This document shows positions 15,121-22,445 of a DNA stretch of 27,948 bases, piece after piece. Position numbers and translations under genes: made by a program. Source of the DNA: a virus; IMG/VR virus record IMGVR_UViG_3300050821_015718, positions 1 through 27,948 of that record. One strand, written 5' to 3'. Positions within the stretch are counted from its first letter, which is position 1; the number at the start of each line of letters is the position of its first letter. A model generated the notes under the pieces. The model was not told where the DNA came from, searched no databases, and saw nothing but the letters and a program-made list of their open reading frames with translations.

Positions 15121-16521
15121 CTAGCACTTCGCTTGACTAACTCTCTCCTCCAACGCCACCACTATCTCACCAAACACACGAGACCAGTCCTCGCCACGTT
15201 GCTGCCTAAACACACGGTGCTTCGGGGTCCACAGCAGTTTCTCGCCCGCGAGTCCGATTCGATAATCACGGCCCCCATATGAATAGGGTATCCACGCCTC
15301 TTTGCCAACGAGCGCCGCGATGTGCCCGAGAGCCGACTCGCAGCATATCACAAGGTCAAGGTTGCGCAGAAGCGAGACCGTGTCAGCAACGTCTGAGATA
15401 TAAGGCGTGAGGTCGCGAATGAACCCCGCCGCCCCCGCGTCATGCATCTCCTTGCCGCGATCGTCCTTTTGAAGTGAATAAAGCTGCACACCCGACACGC
15501 GCAGCAATTCAAAGAACTGAGTCACCGGGATGTTACGATAACGATCGATGTCATTCAAGGGCGAGCCCGCCCACGCGATACCAACATGCAGCTTGCGATC
15601 AAGCACGCGCCACGAGTGCGGCATGCCAAGAACAGGCGCCTCGATCTGCTTGGCACTGACGATCTCTGGGTTCTTGAGCCCGAGCGCGTGCGGCAAACTC
15701 ACGAACGTCGTCCAGTAGTCAGCCTCCGGGAACGGGCACGGCGCCGGCAGCAAATTCACATTGTTTAGTTGCGCAAAGGCGTGCGCAAAGAGACGCAGCA
15801 GCGCCGGCTGGATGTAAAGATGAAGGTAGCGGGCCCGCTTCGACGCAGCCTCTACGAACCTTGCAAAGGACAGCGTGTCACCAAGCCCCTGGTCGGCCGC
15901 CACAAACACGGTCTTGTCGGGCTGCCCCTCCCACTTCTCGTAGGGAAACTTGAGGAATTGCGGCAAGCGCCACTCGAACCGGCGCTCAAAGTGCTTGAAA
16001 CCACGTTCGTAATCACCGTTGAACAGACATGCAAACGCAACCGCGACCTCACAGTTGGCATTCTCGGGCGCATCCTTGGGAACAAGCTTCCAGCACTTCT
16101 CAGCCGCCACCTGCATGTGAACATTATCGCAGAGATGCGCGCGAATCAGAGAGAGGTTGAGCCACCCCAGGAAGTGCGTGTCGTCGATCTTAAGAGCGGC
16201 GTCAGTCGCGGCCAGGGCCTCATCGGTGCGGGTCAGCGTATGCAGGCGCCAACCGAGGTTGACCAAAGCGCGAACCTTCTCCTTGGGCTCCATCTCACAT
16301 TGAAGTGCCAACCGCCAATTCGCGACCGCCGCCTCGATGTGGTTGAGGTTCGAGTTGTTGCACCCCGCCTGGAAATGCGCCTCATACCAGGTCGGATCGG
16401 CGATGCAGGCGGACGAAAAAAGTTGGTAGGAAGTGGTCAGGTGCCGAGGATCGCTCGCAGTGTTATGCGTCTCTACGGCCTGATTATAAAACTTGACAGC
16501 ACTCGCTCGATCACCCATCAT
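15121..16521 (-). CDS. TPR-repeat glycosyltransferase (GT9/GT41-like)
   Basis: 466 residues. Residues 1-190 are helical TPR repeats (YEAHFQAGCNNSNLNHIEAA, ALVNLGWRLHTLTRTDEALA, WLNLSLIRAHLCDN). Residues 195-450 are a GT-B-type glycosyltransferase domain: KTVFVAADQGLGDTLSFARF (204-222), GIAWAGSPLNDIDRYRNIP (314-332), YSLQKDD (348-354) and DVADTVSLLRNLDLVICCES, matching the heptosyltransferase-like half of TPR-glycosyltransferases. It could attach a sugar to protein Ser/Thr or to lipopolysaccharide; the substrate is unknown. The start overlaps the stop of the upstream 59-aa gene by one base (TAATG). Confidence 0.85.
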   Translation of the reverse strand: MMGDRASAVKFYNQAVETHNTASDPRHLTTSYQLFSSACIADPTWYEAHFQAGCNNSNLNHIEAAVANWRLALQCEMEPKEKVRALVNLGWRLHTLTRTDEALAATDAALKIDDTHFLGWLNLSLIRAHLCDNVHMQVAAEKCWKLVPKDAPENANCEVAVAFACLFNGDYERGFKHFERRFEWRLPQFLKFPYEKWEGQPDKTVFVAADQGLGDTLSFARFVEAASKRARYLHLYIQPALLRLFAHAFAQLNNVNLLPAPCPFPEADYWTTFVSLPHALGLKNPEIVSAKQIEAPVLGMPHSWRVLDRKLHVGIAWAGSPLNDIDRYRNIPVTQFFELLRVSGVQLYSLQKDDRGKEMHDAGAAGFIRDLTPYISDVADTVSLLRNLDLVICCESALGHIAALVGKEAWIPYSYGGRDYRIGLAGEKLLWTPKHRVFRQQRGEDWSRVFGEIVVALEERVSQAKC

Positions 16522-16700
16522 TATTCTTTCTTAATTGAACCGAGATCGACCCACTTATTTACTGATTTAACCTGTACGGAACCTAATTCGTATGAGTGTA
16601 CACCAATTTTTGGCACTGGATACACATCTAAAAATAAATTATAACATTTATTTCGCCATTCTATAAATAAGCTAAACGAAATTTTCATACAACAACTCAT
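16521..16700 (-). CDS. Small AT-rich gene, 59 aa
   Basis: A 59-codon frame that starts on the stop of the preceding 41-aa gene (ATGA) and ends one base into the start of the TPR gene (TAATG). The two precise overlaps and the lack of other coding space support it. It begins MSCCMKISFSLFIEWRNKCY and continues FLDVYPVPKIGVHSYELGSV; the sequence is Cys/aromatic-rich and Lys-rich at the end (DLGSIKKE). Its DNA is far more AT-rich than its neighbours. Unknown function. Confidence 0.55.
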   Translation of the reverse strand: MSCCMKISFSLFIEWRNKCYNLFLDVYPVPKIGVHSYELGSVQVKSVNKWVDLGSIKKE

Positions 16701-16822
16701 TCTAATATTCTAAAAAATAATAGCAACTCTTCGAGAGCAAACGTCAGCACTCCAGCAACTAGCCCGCACACTATCCAAAAAAGTAACAAGCTTGCCCATT
16801 CACGCCTAGATAGCCAAATCAT
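16697..16822 (-). CDS. Tiny membrane protein, 41 aa, nested behind recombinase
   Basis: The ATG at 16822 lies within the last codons of the recombinase gene and the TGA overlaps the next ATG. It encodes MIWLSRREWASLLLFWIVCG and then LVAGVLTFALEELLLFF, one or two hydrophobic helices with a basic N-terminus. Size and layout fit a small membrane protein of the type seen in toxin or lysis accessories. The overlaps at both ends are the main evidence. Confidence 0.5.
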   Translation of the reverse strand: MIWLSRREWASLLLFWIVCGLVAGVLTFALEELLLFFRILE

Positions 16823-17528
16823 TCGACTGTATTTTACCATTGCGTAACATCCTCCTCACCTGCGTCGCCTGCACCGGCTTCTCGCCGCGCAATTTTACAC
16901 CCATCTGGTTGAGCCGCGTCGCCACGCGGTGCGGACGCGCGTGCATCTCGCGGTACAGTTTAGCGGTCAAGCGAATGACCTCCTGCTCCTCGGGCTGGGG
17001 CTCTAGCCTCGCCTGCCTGCCCTCTCCCACGACCCGAAAACCGTAAGGAGCCTGCCCGCCGATGTGCCCGCCTGAGCGGCGTTTGCCGGCACGGCCCTCG
17101 ACAGTGCGCTCGCTGATGCGCTCGCGCTCGAACTCGGCCACGAGGGCGAGCAGACCGAAGAACAGCTTGGCGACCCCATTACCGGTCACCGGCTCGGCCC
17201 CCATATCGATAAGAATCAGGTCGATCCCTCGCTTCTTGAGCTGCTCGGCCGTCAGCATGGCGTCGGAGGCCGAGCGAAACAGGCGATCAAGCTTGTTCGC
17301 CACGATCACGTCACCCGCCTTGGCGGCCCCGAGAAGCTCAGCACCCGCAGGTCGAAGCCCGAGCGAGATCGAGCCCGAGACGCCCGCGTCCTCGTAGTGG
17401 GCAAAGTCATGCGCAGAGGCACCTCGCAACTGCGCGACAGCCCAGTTTTTGCGACGCTGCTCAGCGAGCGAGGTCGCGCCATCGGCAGCCTGCTCGATCG
17501 TTGAAACTCTTGAATAGCTCAATATCAT
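16806..17528 (-). CDS. Serine recombinase (resolvase/invertase family)
   Basis: 240 residues. The N-terminus ILSYSRVST carries the catalytic Ser (S9) and Arg (R7); KLDRLFRS (79-86) and EFERERISERT (132-142) are the conserved catalytic-domain segments. The C-terminal part (GGQAPYGFRVVG, HRVATRLNQMG) resembles a shortened Recombinase domain, not a long large-serine-integrase tail. It could act as a resolvase or as an invertase of a nearby segment. No inverted crossover sites or transposon ends were found by eye. Start ATG is one base after the previous stop. Confidence 0.88.
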   Translation of the reverse strand: MILSYSRVSTIEQAADGATSLAEQRRKNWAVAQLRGASAHDFAHYEDAGVSGSISLGLRPAGAELLGAAKAGDVIVANKLDRLFRSASDAMLTAEQLKKRGIDLILIDMGAEPVTGNGVAKLFFGLLALVAEFERERISERTVEGRAGKRRSGGHIGGQAPYGFRVVGEGRQARLEPQPEEQEVIRLTAKLYREMHARPHRVATRLNQMGVKLRGEKPVQATQVRRMLRNGKIQSNDLAI

Positions 17529-17529
17529 C

Positions 17530-17793
17530 TCAGCACTCCATCACCGGAGGCAAGTACCTCACCGTAACCAGATAGGGGTTGTCGGGAGGAGGCGAGAACT
17601 CGATCGTATCTTTGTACACCGCGCACACTGTCGGTATCCCAACATCCCGATACACGTCAATCGCTGTCGGATTCACGATCTGGATTATGAGCGCACACAG
17701 CTGGTTATGCCGCTGATTCCCCTCCAATCTAACTTCCAGCACCTTGCTATAAGCCGGCAGCCGGTACTTGGCCTTCCCCTTCCTGAGCTTCAT
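17530..17793 (-). CDS. Small beta protein, 87 aa
   Basis: ATG with an excellent GGAGGTGA ribosome site. The N-terminus is basic (KLRKGKAKYRLPAYSKVLEV) and the rest alternates hydrophobics (QLCALIIQIV, VCAVYKDTIEF, YLVTVRYLPPVMEC). No family is recognised. It heads the recombinase/TPR operon segment. Confidence 0.65.
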   Translation of the reverse strand: MKLRKGKAKYRLPAYSKVLEVRLEGNQRHNQLCALIIQIVNPTAIDVYRDVGIPTVCAVYKDTIEFSPPPDNPYLVTVRYLPPVMEC

Positions 17794-17820
17794 GACTCAC
17801 CTCCCGTGTAGTCACCCTTA

Positions 17821-18828
17821 CTACACGAGCACCTTAGTGTCAAGCCTCTGGCGCTCGACCGCGCGCCTCACGCCCTTAGCGAGGGACACCTTCGGATGGT
17901 AAAACTGCCGCATCTTGGCGGGGTCGGCGACGCGCCAGAACACGCCCTCGGGCTTAGCCTTATCGCCTACAATATAAGTAAAACTCTTTGGCCATCTATC
18001 GGGAGGCACATAGTTCATCTCAGCCATCACCTTTGACGCCAATTCCTTAAACGTCGTCGGATCGCCACTCCCAATGTTAAGCGCCTCGCCCGGCTTGAGC
18101 TGCCACACCGTGGCCATCACGCAGCCTACCACGTCGTCAATGTGAACAAAATCGCGGACCTGGTCGCCCGAGCCCCACACCACCAGGGGGGCTTCGCCTG
18201 CAACTGCCCGTCTGACGATGCTGGGAAACGGATAAGCGAGATCCTGGTCCTCCCCGTAGCCCGAAAACGGACGATAAATCACGACGTCAACGCCGCACTC
18301 GACCGCGCGCCGCGCCAAGTACTCACCCGCGAGCTTCGCCCAACCGTAGGTCTCGTCGGGAACGCCGAGACGGTCTCCGCCGAAAGTAACAAGCGACTCA
18401 CAGAGCGAGCAGTGAGTTTCGCGACGCTGGAACATTGTTGGATAGACAGCGGACGACGAGAAGTAGACGACTTTCTGGCCCTTCTGAGGAGCGCGAGAAA
18501 CCCAGCGGAAGAAGTCGGCGTCGATCGCGAAGTTCTGCGCGACAGCAAGGGGATCATCCTCAATCTTTTGGCGCCCACCCACCACGGCGGCGCAGTGGAT
18601 GATAAGATCATAGCCCTCGGACGAGCCCTGCGCCACGAACCACCGGCGCACGTCGGCCTCGACGAACGACAGATTGACCTCGTAGTTAGCCCTGAACATC
18701 CACTGGTGGGGAGGAAGCCCCGCCGAGAGGTCGTCCACGCCCGTGACCCACCAACCATCATCGAGGAGGCGCTTCGCGAAGTGACGTCCGACGAAACCGC
18801 CGCAGCCAGTAATCAGTGCGCGCTTCAT
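17821..18828 (-). CDS. NAD-dependent sugar-nucleotide epimerase/dehydratase
   Basis: 335 residues from an ATG that overlaps the stop of the upstream HAD gene (ATGA); an in-frame extension exists but lies over that gene. Extended SDR features: GxxGxxG in TGCGGFVG (7-14), catalytic Ser in YFSSSAVYP (122-130), YGWAK (Y161, K165), and VVIYRPFSGYGEDQD, then VRDFVHIDDVV and LNIGSGDPTTFKELA. Such enzymes make UDP- or GDP-linked sugars for glycan synthesis. With three glycosyltransferases nearby, it probably supplies or alters a donor sugar; the exact one cannot be told. Confidence 0.88.
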   Translation of the reverse strand: MKRALITGCGGFVGRHFAKRLLDDGWWVTGVDDLSAGLPPHQWMFRANYEVNLSFVEADVRRWFVAQGSSEGYDLIIHCAAVVGGRQKIEDDPLAVAQNFAIDADFFRWVSRAPQKGQKVVYFSSSAVYPTMFQRRETHCSLCESLVTFGGDRLGVPDETYGWAKLAGEYLARRAVECGVDVVIYRPFSGYGEDQDLAYPFPSIVRRAVAGEAPLVVWGSGDQVRDFVHIDDVVGCVMATVWQLKPGEALNIGSGDPTTFKELASKVMAEMNYVPPDRWPKSFTYIVGDKAKPEGVFWRVADPAKMRQFYHPKVSLAKGVRRAVERQRLDTKVLV

Positions 18829-19221
18829 TTCTTGTTCCACGGTTTGAATGCAAGAAGAGTCTCCACGTCCGGCCACACACCCGTGAAGGTCAGCGCACGA
18901 TCATCAATTGTGACAAAAGCTGCCGGCTTCTCGGTCGGCCATTCGATGTCAGCCAATTTGTCATTGGCTTGCGTCGCGTGCGCACCCCAGTAACCCCGGA
19001 AATGATAATAGAGCCATGCCTTCATGGCATTGAGCCCGCCAGGCTGATTGGAGCGCGACGAAAAGATCGCGACCCGGAAATACTCAGTCGCATCCCAAAT
19101 GAACTGCATCGCGCCATCGACGGGCGGATCAGGGATAGTGTCAGCGCCCTTCCAGCCGCTCACATAGCTATGGATTACACCGTCGAAAATCCAAGCAAAG
19201 AATAGGTTTTGTACTAGTCAT
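18825..19221 (-). pseudogene. HAD phosphatase-like gene with a +1 frameshift in the DxDG motif
   Basis: The ATG at 19221 has a perfect AGGAGG site and reads MTSTKPILCLDF, then hits TAG after five more codons. If one C is skipped at TTT-C-GAC (19185-19189), the reading continues DGVIHSYVSGWKG and on to the normal end, giving a 131-residue protein with the HAD motif D11-x-D13-G, SSRS (motif II) and K-P-A followed by IDDRA (motif IV). The joined protein is a standard phage HAD-type phosphatase. The shift site has a classical +1 slippery form (UUU then C, followed by a rare CGA codon), so it could be programmed, or it may be a mutation or a sequencing error. Confidence 0.7.
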
Positions 19222-19260
19222 TTGCTGCCTCCTTTCCATTGTAGCCACCATCTGTTTTTC

Positions 19261-20517
19261 TCAAACTGGCGGCAACTTGTGCCAATCGAACGCCCAGCCA
19301 GGAAGAAACGGCTGCGGCTCGCGGGTTCGTACGCCGTAAAAAATTACACCAGGAGAAAGCGCCGTCAGCCGTACCTCGCGGTAAGCGATTCCCGTCGGCA
19401 CCGGGATCGAAACGACGTCACCAAGGGGTAGGTTAGGCTCCACCACGAATCCGCTGCGCAGGTCTTCGACGCGCAACGAACCGCCCTCTTTCCCGCCACT
19501 CACGAGAAACTCGACGGGACCCGCGAGGGGGATCGTTACCGCCGGCACTCCATCAGACCACCCAAATCCTGCTGATCCTGCCCGCCACGCGAACGGCCCG
19601 AAGCCTTGGCTGAACTCCAAACGCCAATCGCCATTGCGACGCGCGCCTATGCCCTCTAACTGATGGGCAAAGTACGTGCACGCGCCATTCTCGTGCATCG
19701 CGGTTTCAGCGCTTGGATCCCACTCGCCGCGGCGGATGGCAGCAGTGCGCTCAACAAAAGTCGTGAACGCCGCGTCGTCCCGCCTTGTCTCCACGGGGGC
19801 AGCGGCAATCTTAAGTCCCTGCTCGGCAAGTGGCGGGTCCTGCCCAATCATCTCGACGGTCGAGGGGACAAGAGCAAGCGAGGCAAAGCCATAAGAAGCG
19901 AGCACGCGATCGTTACCCCAGTCCGCACAGAGCACCCCGTCATTCATCCCAAACGCCCACCAGCGCCCGATATCAAGCCCCGAGAGGCGGCAGAACAGCC
20001 GGCGGTTCTCGACCGTAAGGGACGTACGCATGTGCGCGAGGGAAATCGCCGCAGCCTCGCGGGTCATGATCTGAGTGCCCCAGCCGAGGTTATGCATCAC
20101 GGCGTATCCGTCACGCTGGATGAGGATTCTATCCTCGTAGCAGCGGGCGGACGCGGCCCCAACTCCCAGACCTTCACTTCGACCACGATCAAATAGCGCC
20201 ATAGTTTCAGCAAACCAGCCCTCCCGTAGCAACGTGTCATTCTCAACGAGTCCCACATGCGTGTAATCTCCACCCTTGAGCATCGTAGTTAGCGCGTAGG
20301 CAACCGCCGCATCGGGCCCGCCACACACATTGCCGTGCGCAACGATGCCGTGACGCTCCCCAGCGCGCATCTGGGTCTCGTGAGGGAAACTCTTACCCTC
20401 CTCGGAAACAGAGCCGTCGCACCACAGGATGCTGGCGTCGCAATTTAAAAGCGGCTCGATCGTGCGACGGGAAAGATCGACGCGGTCCTTAGTGAGAAAG
20501 GCGAGGCAAACTTTCAT
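19261..20517 (-). CDS. Glycosyltransferase (GT-A type) with C-terminal beta domain
   Basis: 418 residues; ATG overlaps the stop of the preceding gene (ATGA). It begins MKVCLAFLTKDRVDLSRRTI, typical of GT-A family 2-like enzymes, and has ENDT (92-95) as a DxD-like metal site, THVGLVEND before it, and GWGTQIMTREAAAISLAHMR. Residues about 270-410 form a beta-rich domain (WRLEFSQGFGPFAWRAGSAG, GGSLRVEDLRSGF) that may bind carbohydrate. It likely transfers a sugar to a virion protein or host glycan. Confidence 0.8.
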   Translation of the reverse strand: MKVCLAFLTKDRVDLSRRTIEPLLNCDASILWCDGSVSEEGKSFPHETQMRAGERHGIVAHGNVCGGPDAAVAYALTTMLKGGDYTHVGLVENDTLLREGWFAETMALFDRGRSEGLGVGAASARCYEDRILIQRDGYAVMHNLGWGTQIMTREAAAISLAHMRTSLTVENRRLFCRLSGLDIGRWWAFGMNDGVLCADWGNDRVLASYGFASLALVPSTVEMIGQDPPLAEQGLKIAAAPVETRRDDAAFTTFVERTAAIRRGEWDPSAETAMHENGACTYFAHQLEGIGARRNGDWRLEFSQGFGPFAWRAGSAGFGWSDGVPAVTIPLAGPVEFLVSGGKEGGSLRVEDLRSGFVVEPNLPLGDVVSIPVPTGIAYREVRLTALSPGVIFYGVRTREPQPFLPGWAFDWHKLPPV

Positions 20518-21608
20518 GCTAACGCGCGCTCACAGTCGCGGCACCACGCCTCGCCAAGCTCGGCAACACCGTCAGGCAAGCGCTGCAGCATCCTCTCAGT
20601 CTTCCATATCAATTTGACCGTCTGCAACGTAGAAAGATCGGCAGCAAACGCATCCCTAGCGAGCCAGACAGCGAACTCGACGACATGCTCCATCCCCCAC
20701 AACTCAGCCTTTAAGTCCTTGATAAGGTCATGCTGATTGCGCTGCTGCCACACGAACGGCCTGCCGTAATGAACGAAGAGATCGCGCTCTCGCATGACTC
20801 GCTGCGCGACAAGACCGGCGAAGATATCGTCGTGGCGGCCAAACTGCGGCACCATGAAGAAGCAGGGCGCAAGCTCGCGCAAAAAAGCGATGTTCTGGGC
20901 ATTGAGGGGCGCCCACACCTGCCGCGGGTCGGACACGACGCCGGCGCGGAGAACCTCCGACACCTGGTGCACGGTCGGATGCCTGGAGATGCGGTCAACA
21001 GCGGAAGTGTCAGGATTCCCCAAGACGACACCCTGCGCGACGCCGATCCTCGCGTCCACGACGGGCTCGAAAGAGCGAAGAGAAGAAAGCTGCTGCGGAA
21101 AGCCGCGCTGGCAAACGGGGTCCATGCCGTCGGCAGGAAACTGGAGGTAACCAGGATCAAACCAACCACTTCCACTAACTTTTAATCCACTAAAAAACGG
21201 AGCGCCAACCACGTCCGAATAACTGCCGTGACTAGACAAATACCAACGTTCTTTCTGCCAAGAAGCACGCCACAAATCGTAAAAACTATCAAAATAACGA
21301 TCAACGGGAATGTTATCATCATCGATCGAAACGATCACGTCGGCGCCCCACTTTAACGCCTCAAGGAGCGCGATGTTGCGGCGCGCAATTGTTTTCCAAC
21401 CTAAAAGAGAAGAACATTCCCAACCCAACTCTTTCTGGCGGTCGGGCGAATACACCTCACAGTCGGGGATAGAAGCGCAAAAGTCATAAGCGGCCTTCGG
21501 GGTCTTCTGGTCCATCGCAACGAAGAAACGAACACTCGGGTCAAGGCGCCGATAGAGCGCCAGGACGGTGGGAACCCTGATGGTCGTGAGAATAAGTGCG
21601 GTCTTCAC
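20514..21608 (-). CDS. Glycosyltransferase with DDD site (RGP/STELLO-like)
   Basis: 364 residues; GTG start overlaps the previous stop. The pattern ALILTTIRVPTVLALYRRLD, the RRNIALLEALKWGAD segment and SIDDDNIPVDRYFD (D96-D98) resemble the reversibly glycosylated polypeptide/STELLO group of GT-A enzymes. The rest includes LSSHGSYSD, PQFGRHDDIFAGLVAQRVM and a helical tail. The segment 21181-21300 is lower in GC (near 38-47% by hand count) than its surroundings. Substrate unknown; works presumably with the epimerase and the other transferases. Confidence 0.75.
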   Translation of the reverse strand: MKTALILTTIRVPTVLALYRRLDPSVRFFVAMDQKTPKAAYDFCASIPDCEVYSPDRQKELGWECSSLLGWKTIARRNIALLEALKWGADVIVSIDDDNIPVDRYFDSFYDLWRASWQKERWYLSSHGSYSDVVGAPFFSGLKVSGSGWFDPGYLQFPADGMDPVCQRGFPQQLSSLRSFEPVVDARIGVAQGVVLGNPDTSAVDRISRHPTVHQVSEVLRAGVVSDPRQVWAPLNAQNIAFLRELAPCFFMVPQFGRHDDIFAGLVAQRVMRERDLFVHYGRPFVWQQRNQHDLIKDLKAELWGMEHVVEFAVWLARDAFAADLSTLQTVKLIWKTERMLQRLPDGVAELGEAWCRDCERALA

Positions 21609-21862
21609 GCTACATCACCATACAAACTTTGGGTCATGTATTTTTTCATCACGATATCGGCGTCCCTTATCCGCTGCACCAGCAACACTATCGTCTCTTC
21701 AGACTGACTAGTCGAATCAATGCCCCACTGCACCAACTCTTCCCATCCCACAGGCTTGATCGCCTTCACGGGCATTAGCGACGAAGCGCGCACGATTGCG
21801 GGCGCGGCCAGGAGGGACGCCGCGGTACCAACGAGGAAGCTGCGTCTCGACTGGATGATCAT
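21605..21862 (-). CDS. Small protein with twin-arginine signal peptide
   Basis: 85 residues from an ATG after AGGAAG; the longer frame has no site. The N-terminus IIQSRRSFLVGTAASLLAAPAIVRA is a Tat-type signal: twin Arg in S-R-R-S-F-L, a hydrophobic core and an A-x-A-like cleavage site near residue 26. The mature part is about 60 residues, charged and helical (EELVQWGIDSTSQSEETIVL). Exported or membrane-sited; short Tat-signal proteins of this kind occur in many proteobacterial phages. The task is unknown. Confidence 0.75.
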   Translation of the reverse strand: MIIQSRRSFLVGTAASLLAAPAIVRASSLMPVKAIKPVGWEELVQWGIDSTSQSEETIVLLVQRIRDADIVMKKYMTQSLYGDVA

Positions 21863-22059
21863 GCTTCCTCCCCGTCCCTTGCCACGATACCCGACGTCAC
21901 GCGAACGCGCCGCCTGCGTTTTTCTCTCCCCTCCCACTCCCGCAGGATCTGCGCGATTTTGAACGAGACGGCGCAACCCTGCTGCTCGGCCGCGGCGCGC
22001 ACGCTGCGCAAGAGATCAGGGGCGAGGCGGACAGAGGTGGGAAGAAGCTTAGCGGACAT
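21859..22059 (-). CDS. Ribbon-helix-helix DNA-binding protein
   Basis: 66 residues; ATG overlaps the upstream stop (TGATG). A short basic strand (LLPTSVRLAPD), then two helices (LLRSVRAAAEQQG, SFKIAQILREWEG) and a basic tail (REKRRRRVRV) follow the ribbon-helix-helix plan of Arc/MetJ-type repressors. It could regulate the surrounding operon. The assignment is by size and motif order. Confidence 0.65.
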   Translation of the reverse strand: MSAKLLPTSVRLAPDLLRSVRAAAEQQGCAVSFKIAQILREWEGREKRRRRVRVTSGIVARDGEEA

Positions 22060-22277
22060 CAGTCACTGCGCGGCGTGCCATCCGGCAGACGTGTCACGGC
22101 AATGTTCGCCCACATAGCGTTCGATCGATGCCCGCGAATCACAAAGGTCTTGTCCGGACCTTCAGGCAACTCTTTTTCGAGTACGTCACCATAAGCCTTC
22201 GCCGCTGCCCTCACGCGCGCCATACACTGCATCTGCTCCTCGGTCGGCTTCAAGTACTCGTAGGTGCTGGAGTGCAT
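22059..22277 (-). CDS. Acb2-like small helical protein (candidate anti-CBASS sponge)
   Basis: 72 residues with AGAGG nine bases ahead of the ATG. It has a helix (EEQMQCMARVRAAAKAYGDV), a loop with PEGPDKTFVIRGH, and a second helix with SNAMWANIAVTR. The sequence style (two helices, basic/aromatic loop, closing MWAN-x-AVTR) resembles the Acb2/Tad1-type helical hairpin that traps cyclic nucleotide signals of CBASS and Thoeris defence. The assignment is by eye, so it may be an unrelated small helical protein. The terminator 22293-22349 lies just upstream. Confidence 0.55.
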   Translation of the reverse strand: MHSSTYEYLKPTEEQMQCMARVRAAAKAYGDVLEKELPEGPDKTFVIRGHRSNAMWANIAVTRLPDGTPRSD

Positions 22278-22293
22278 CGTTGCGATCCTCTTG

Positions 22294-22349
22294 AAAAAAG
22301 GCCGGGCGGCCCTAGGCCATCGGGGGGAGGGGGTGCGGGCCGCCCGGCC
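22294..22349 (-). terminator. Intrinsic terminator with perfect 13-bp stem
   Basis: On the minus strand GGCCGGGCGGCCC and its exact complement (22300-22312, 22337-22349) form a 13-bp stem with a 24-base purine-rich loop, followed at once by six T residues (22294-22299). It should end transcription from the J-domain operon. The ribosome site of the next gene follows directly, so it may act as an attenuator for the Acb2-like/glycan operon. I see no coding frame in 22278-22445. Confidence 0.8.
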
Positions 22350-22445
22350 CGCTCGTCGCAGCGCCCAGCAGTACCCGGCCGCAGAGACGAGCTATGTAGT
22401 CAGTACCACTACAGAAGGAAGGCGTCAAGTGCCTCATTGATCGTT

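Noticed and set aside
16500-17800. Recombinase as part of a complete transposon
   Set aside because: I looked for terminal inverted repeats and a transposase on both sides and saw none; the gene is coupled into the phage operon.
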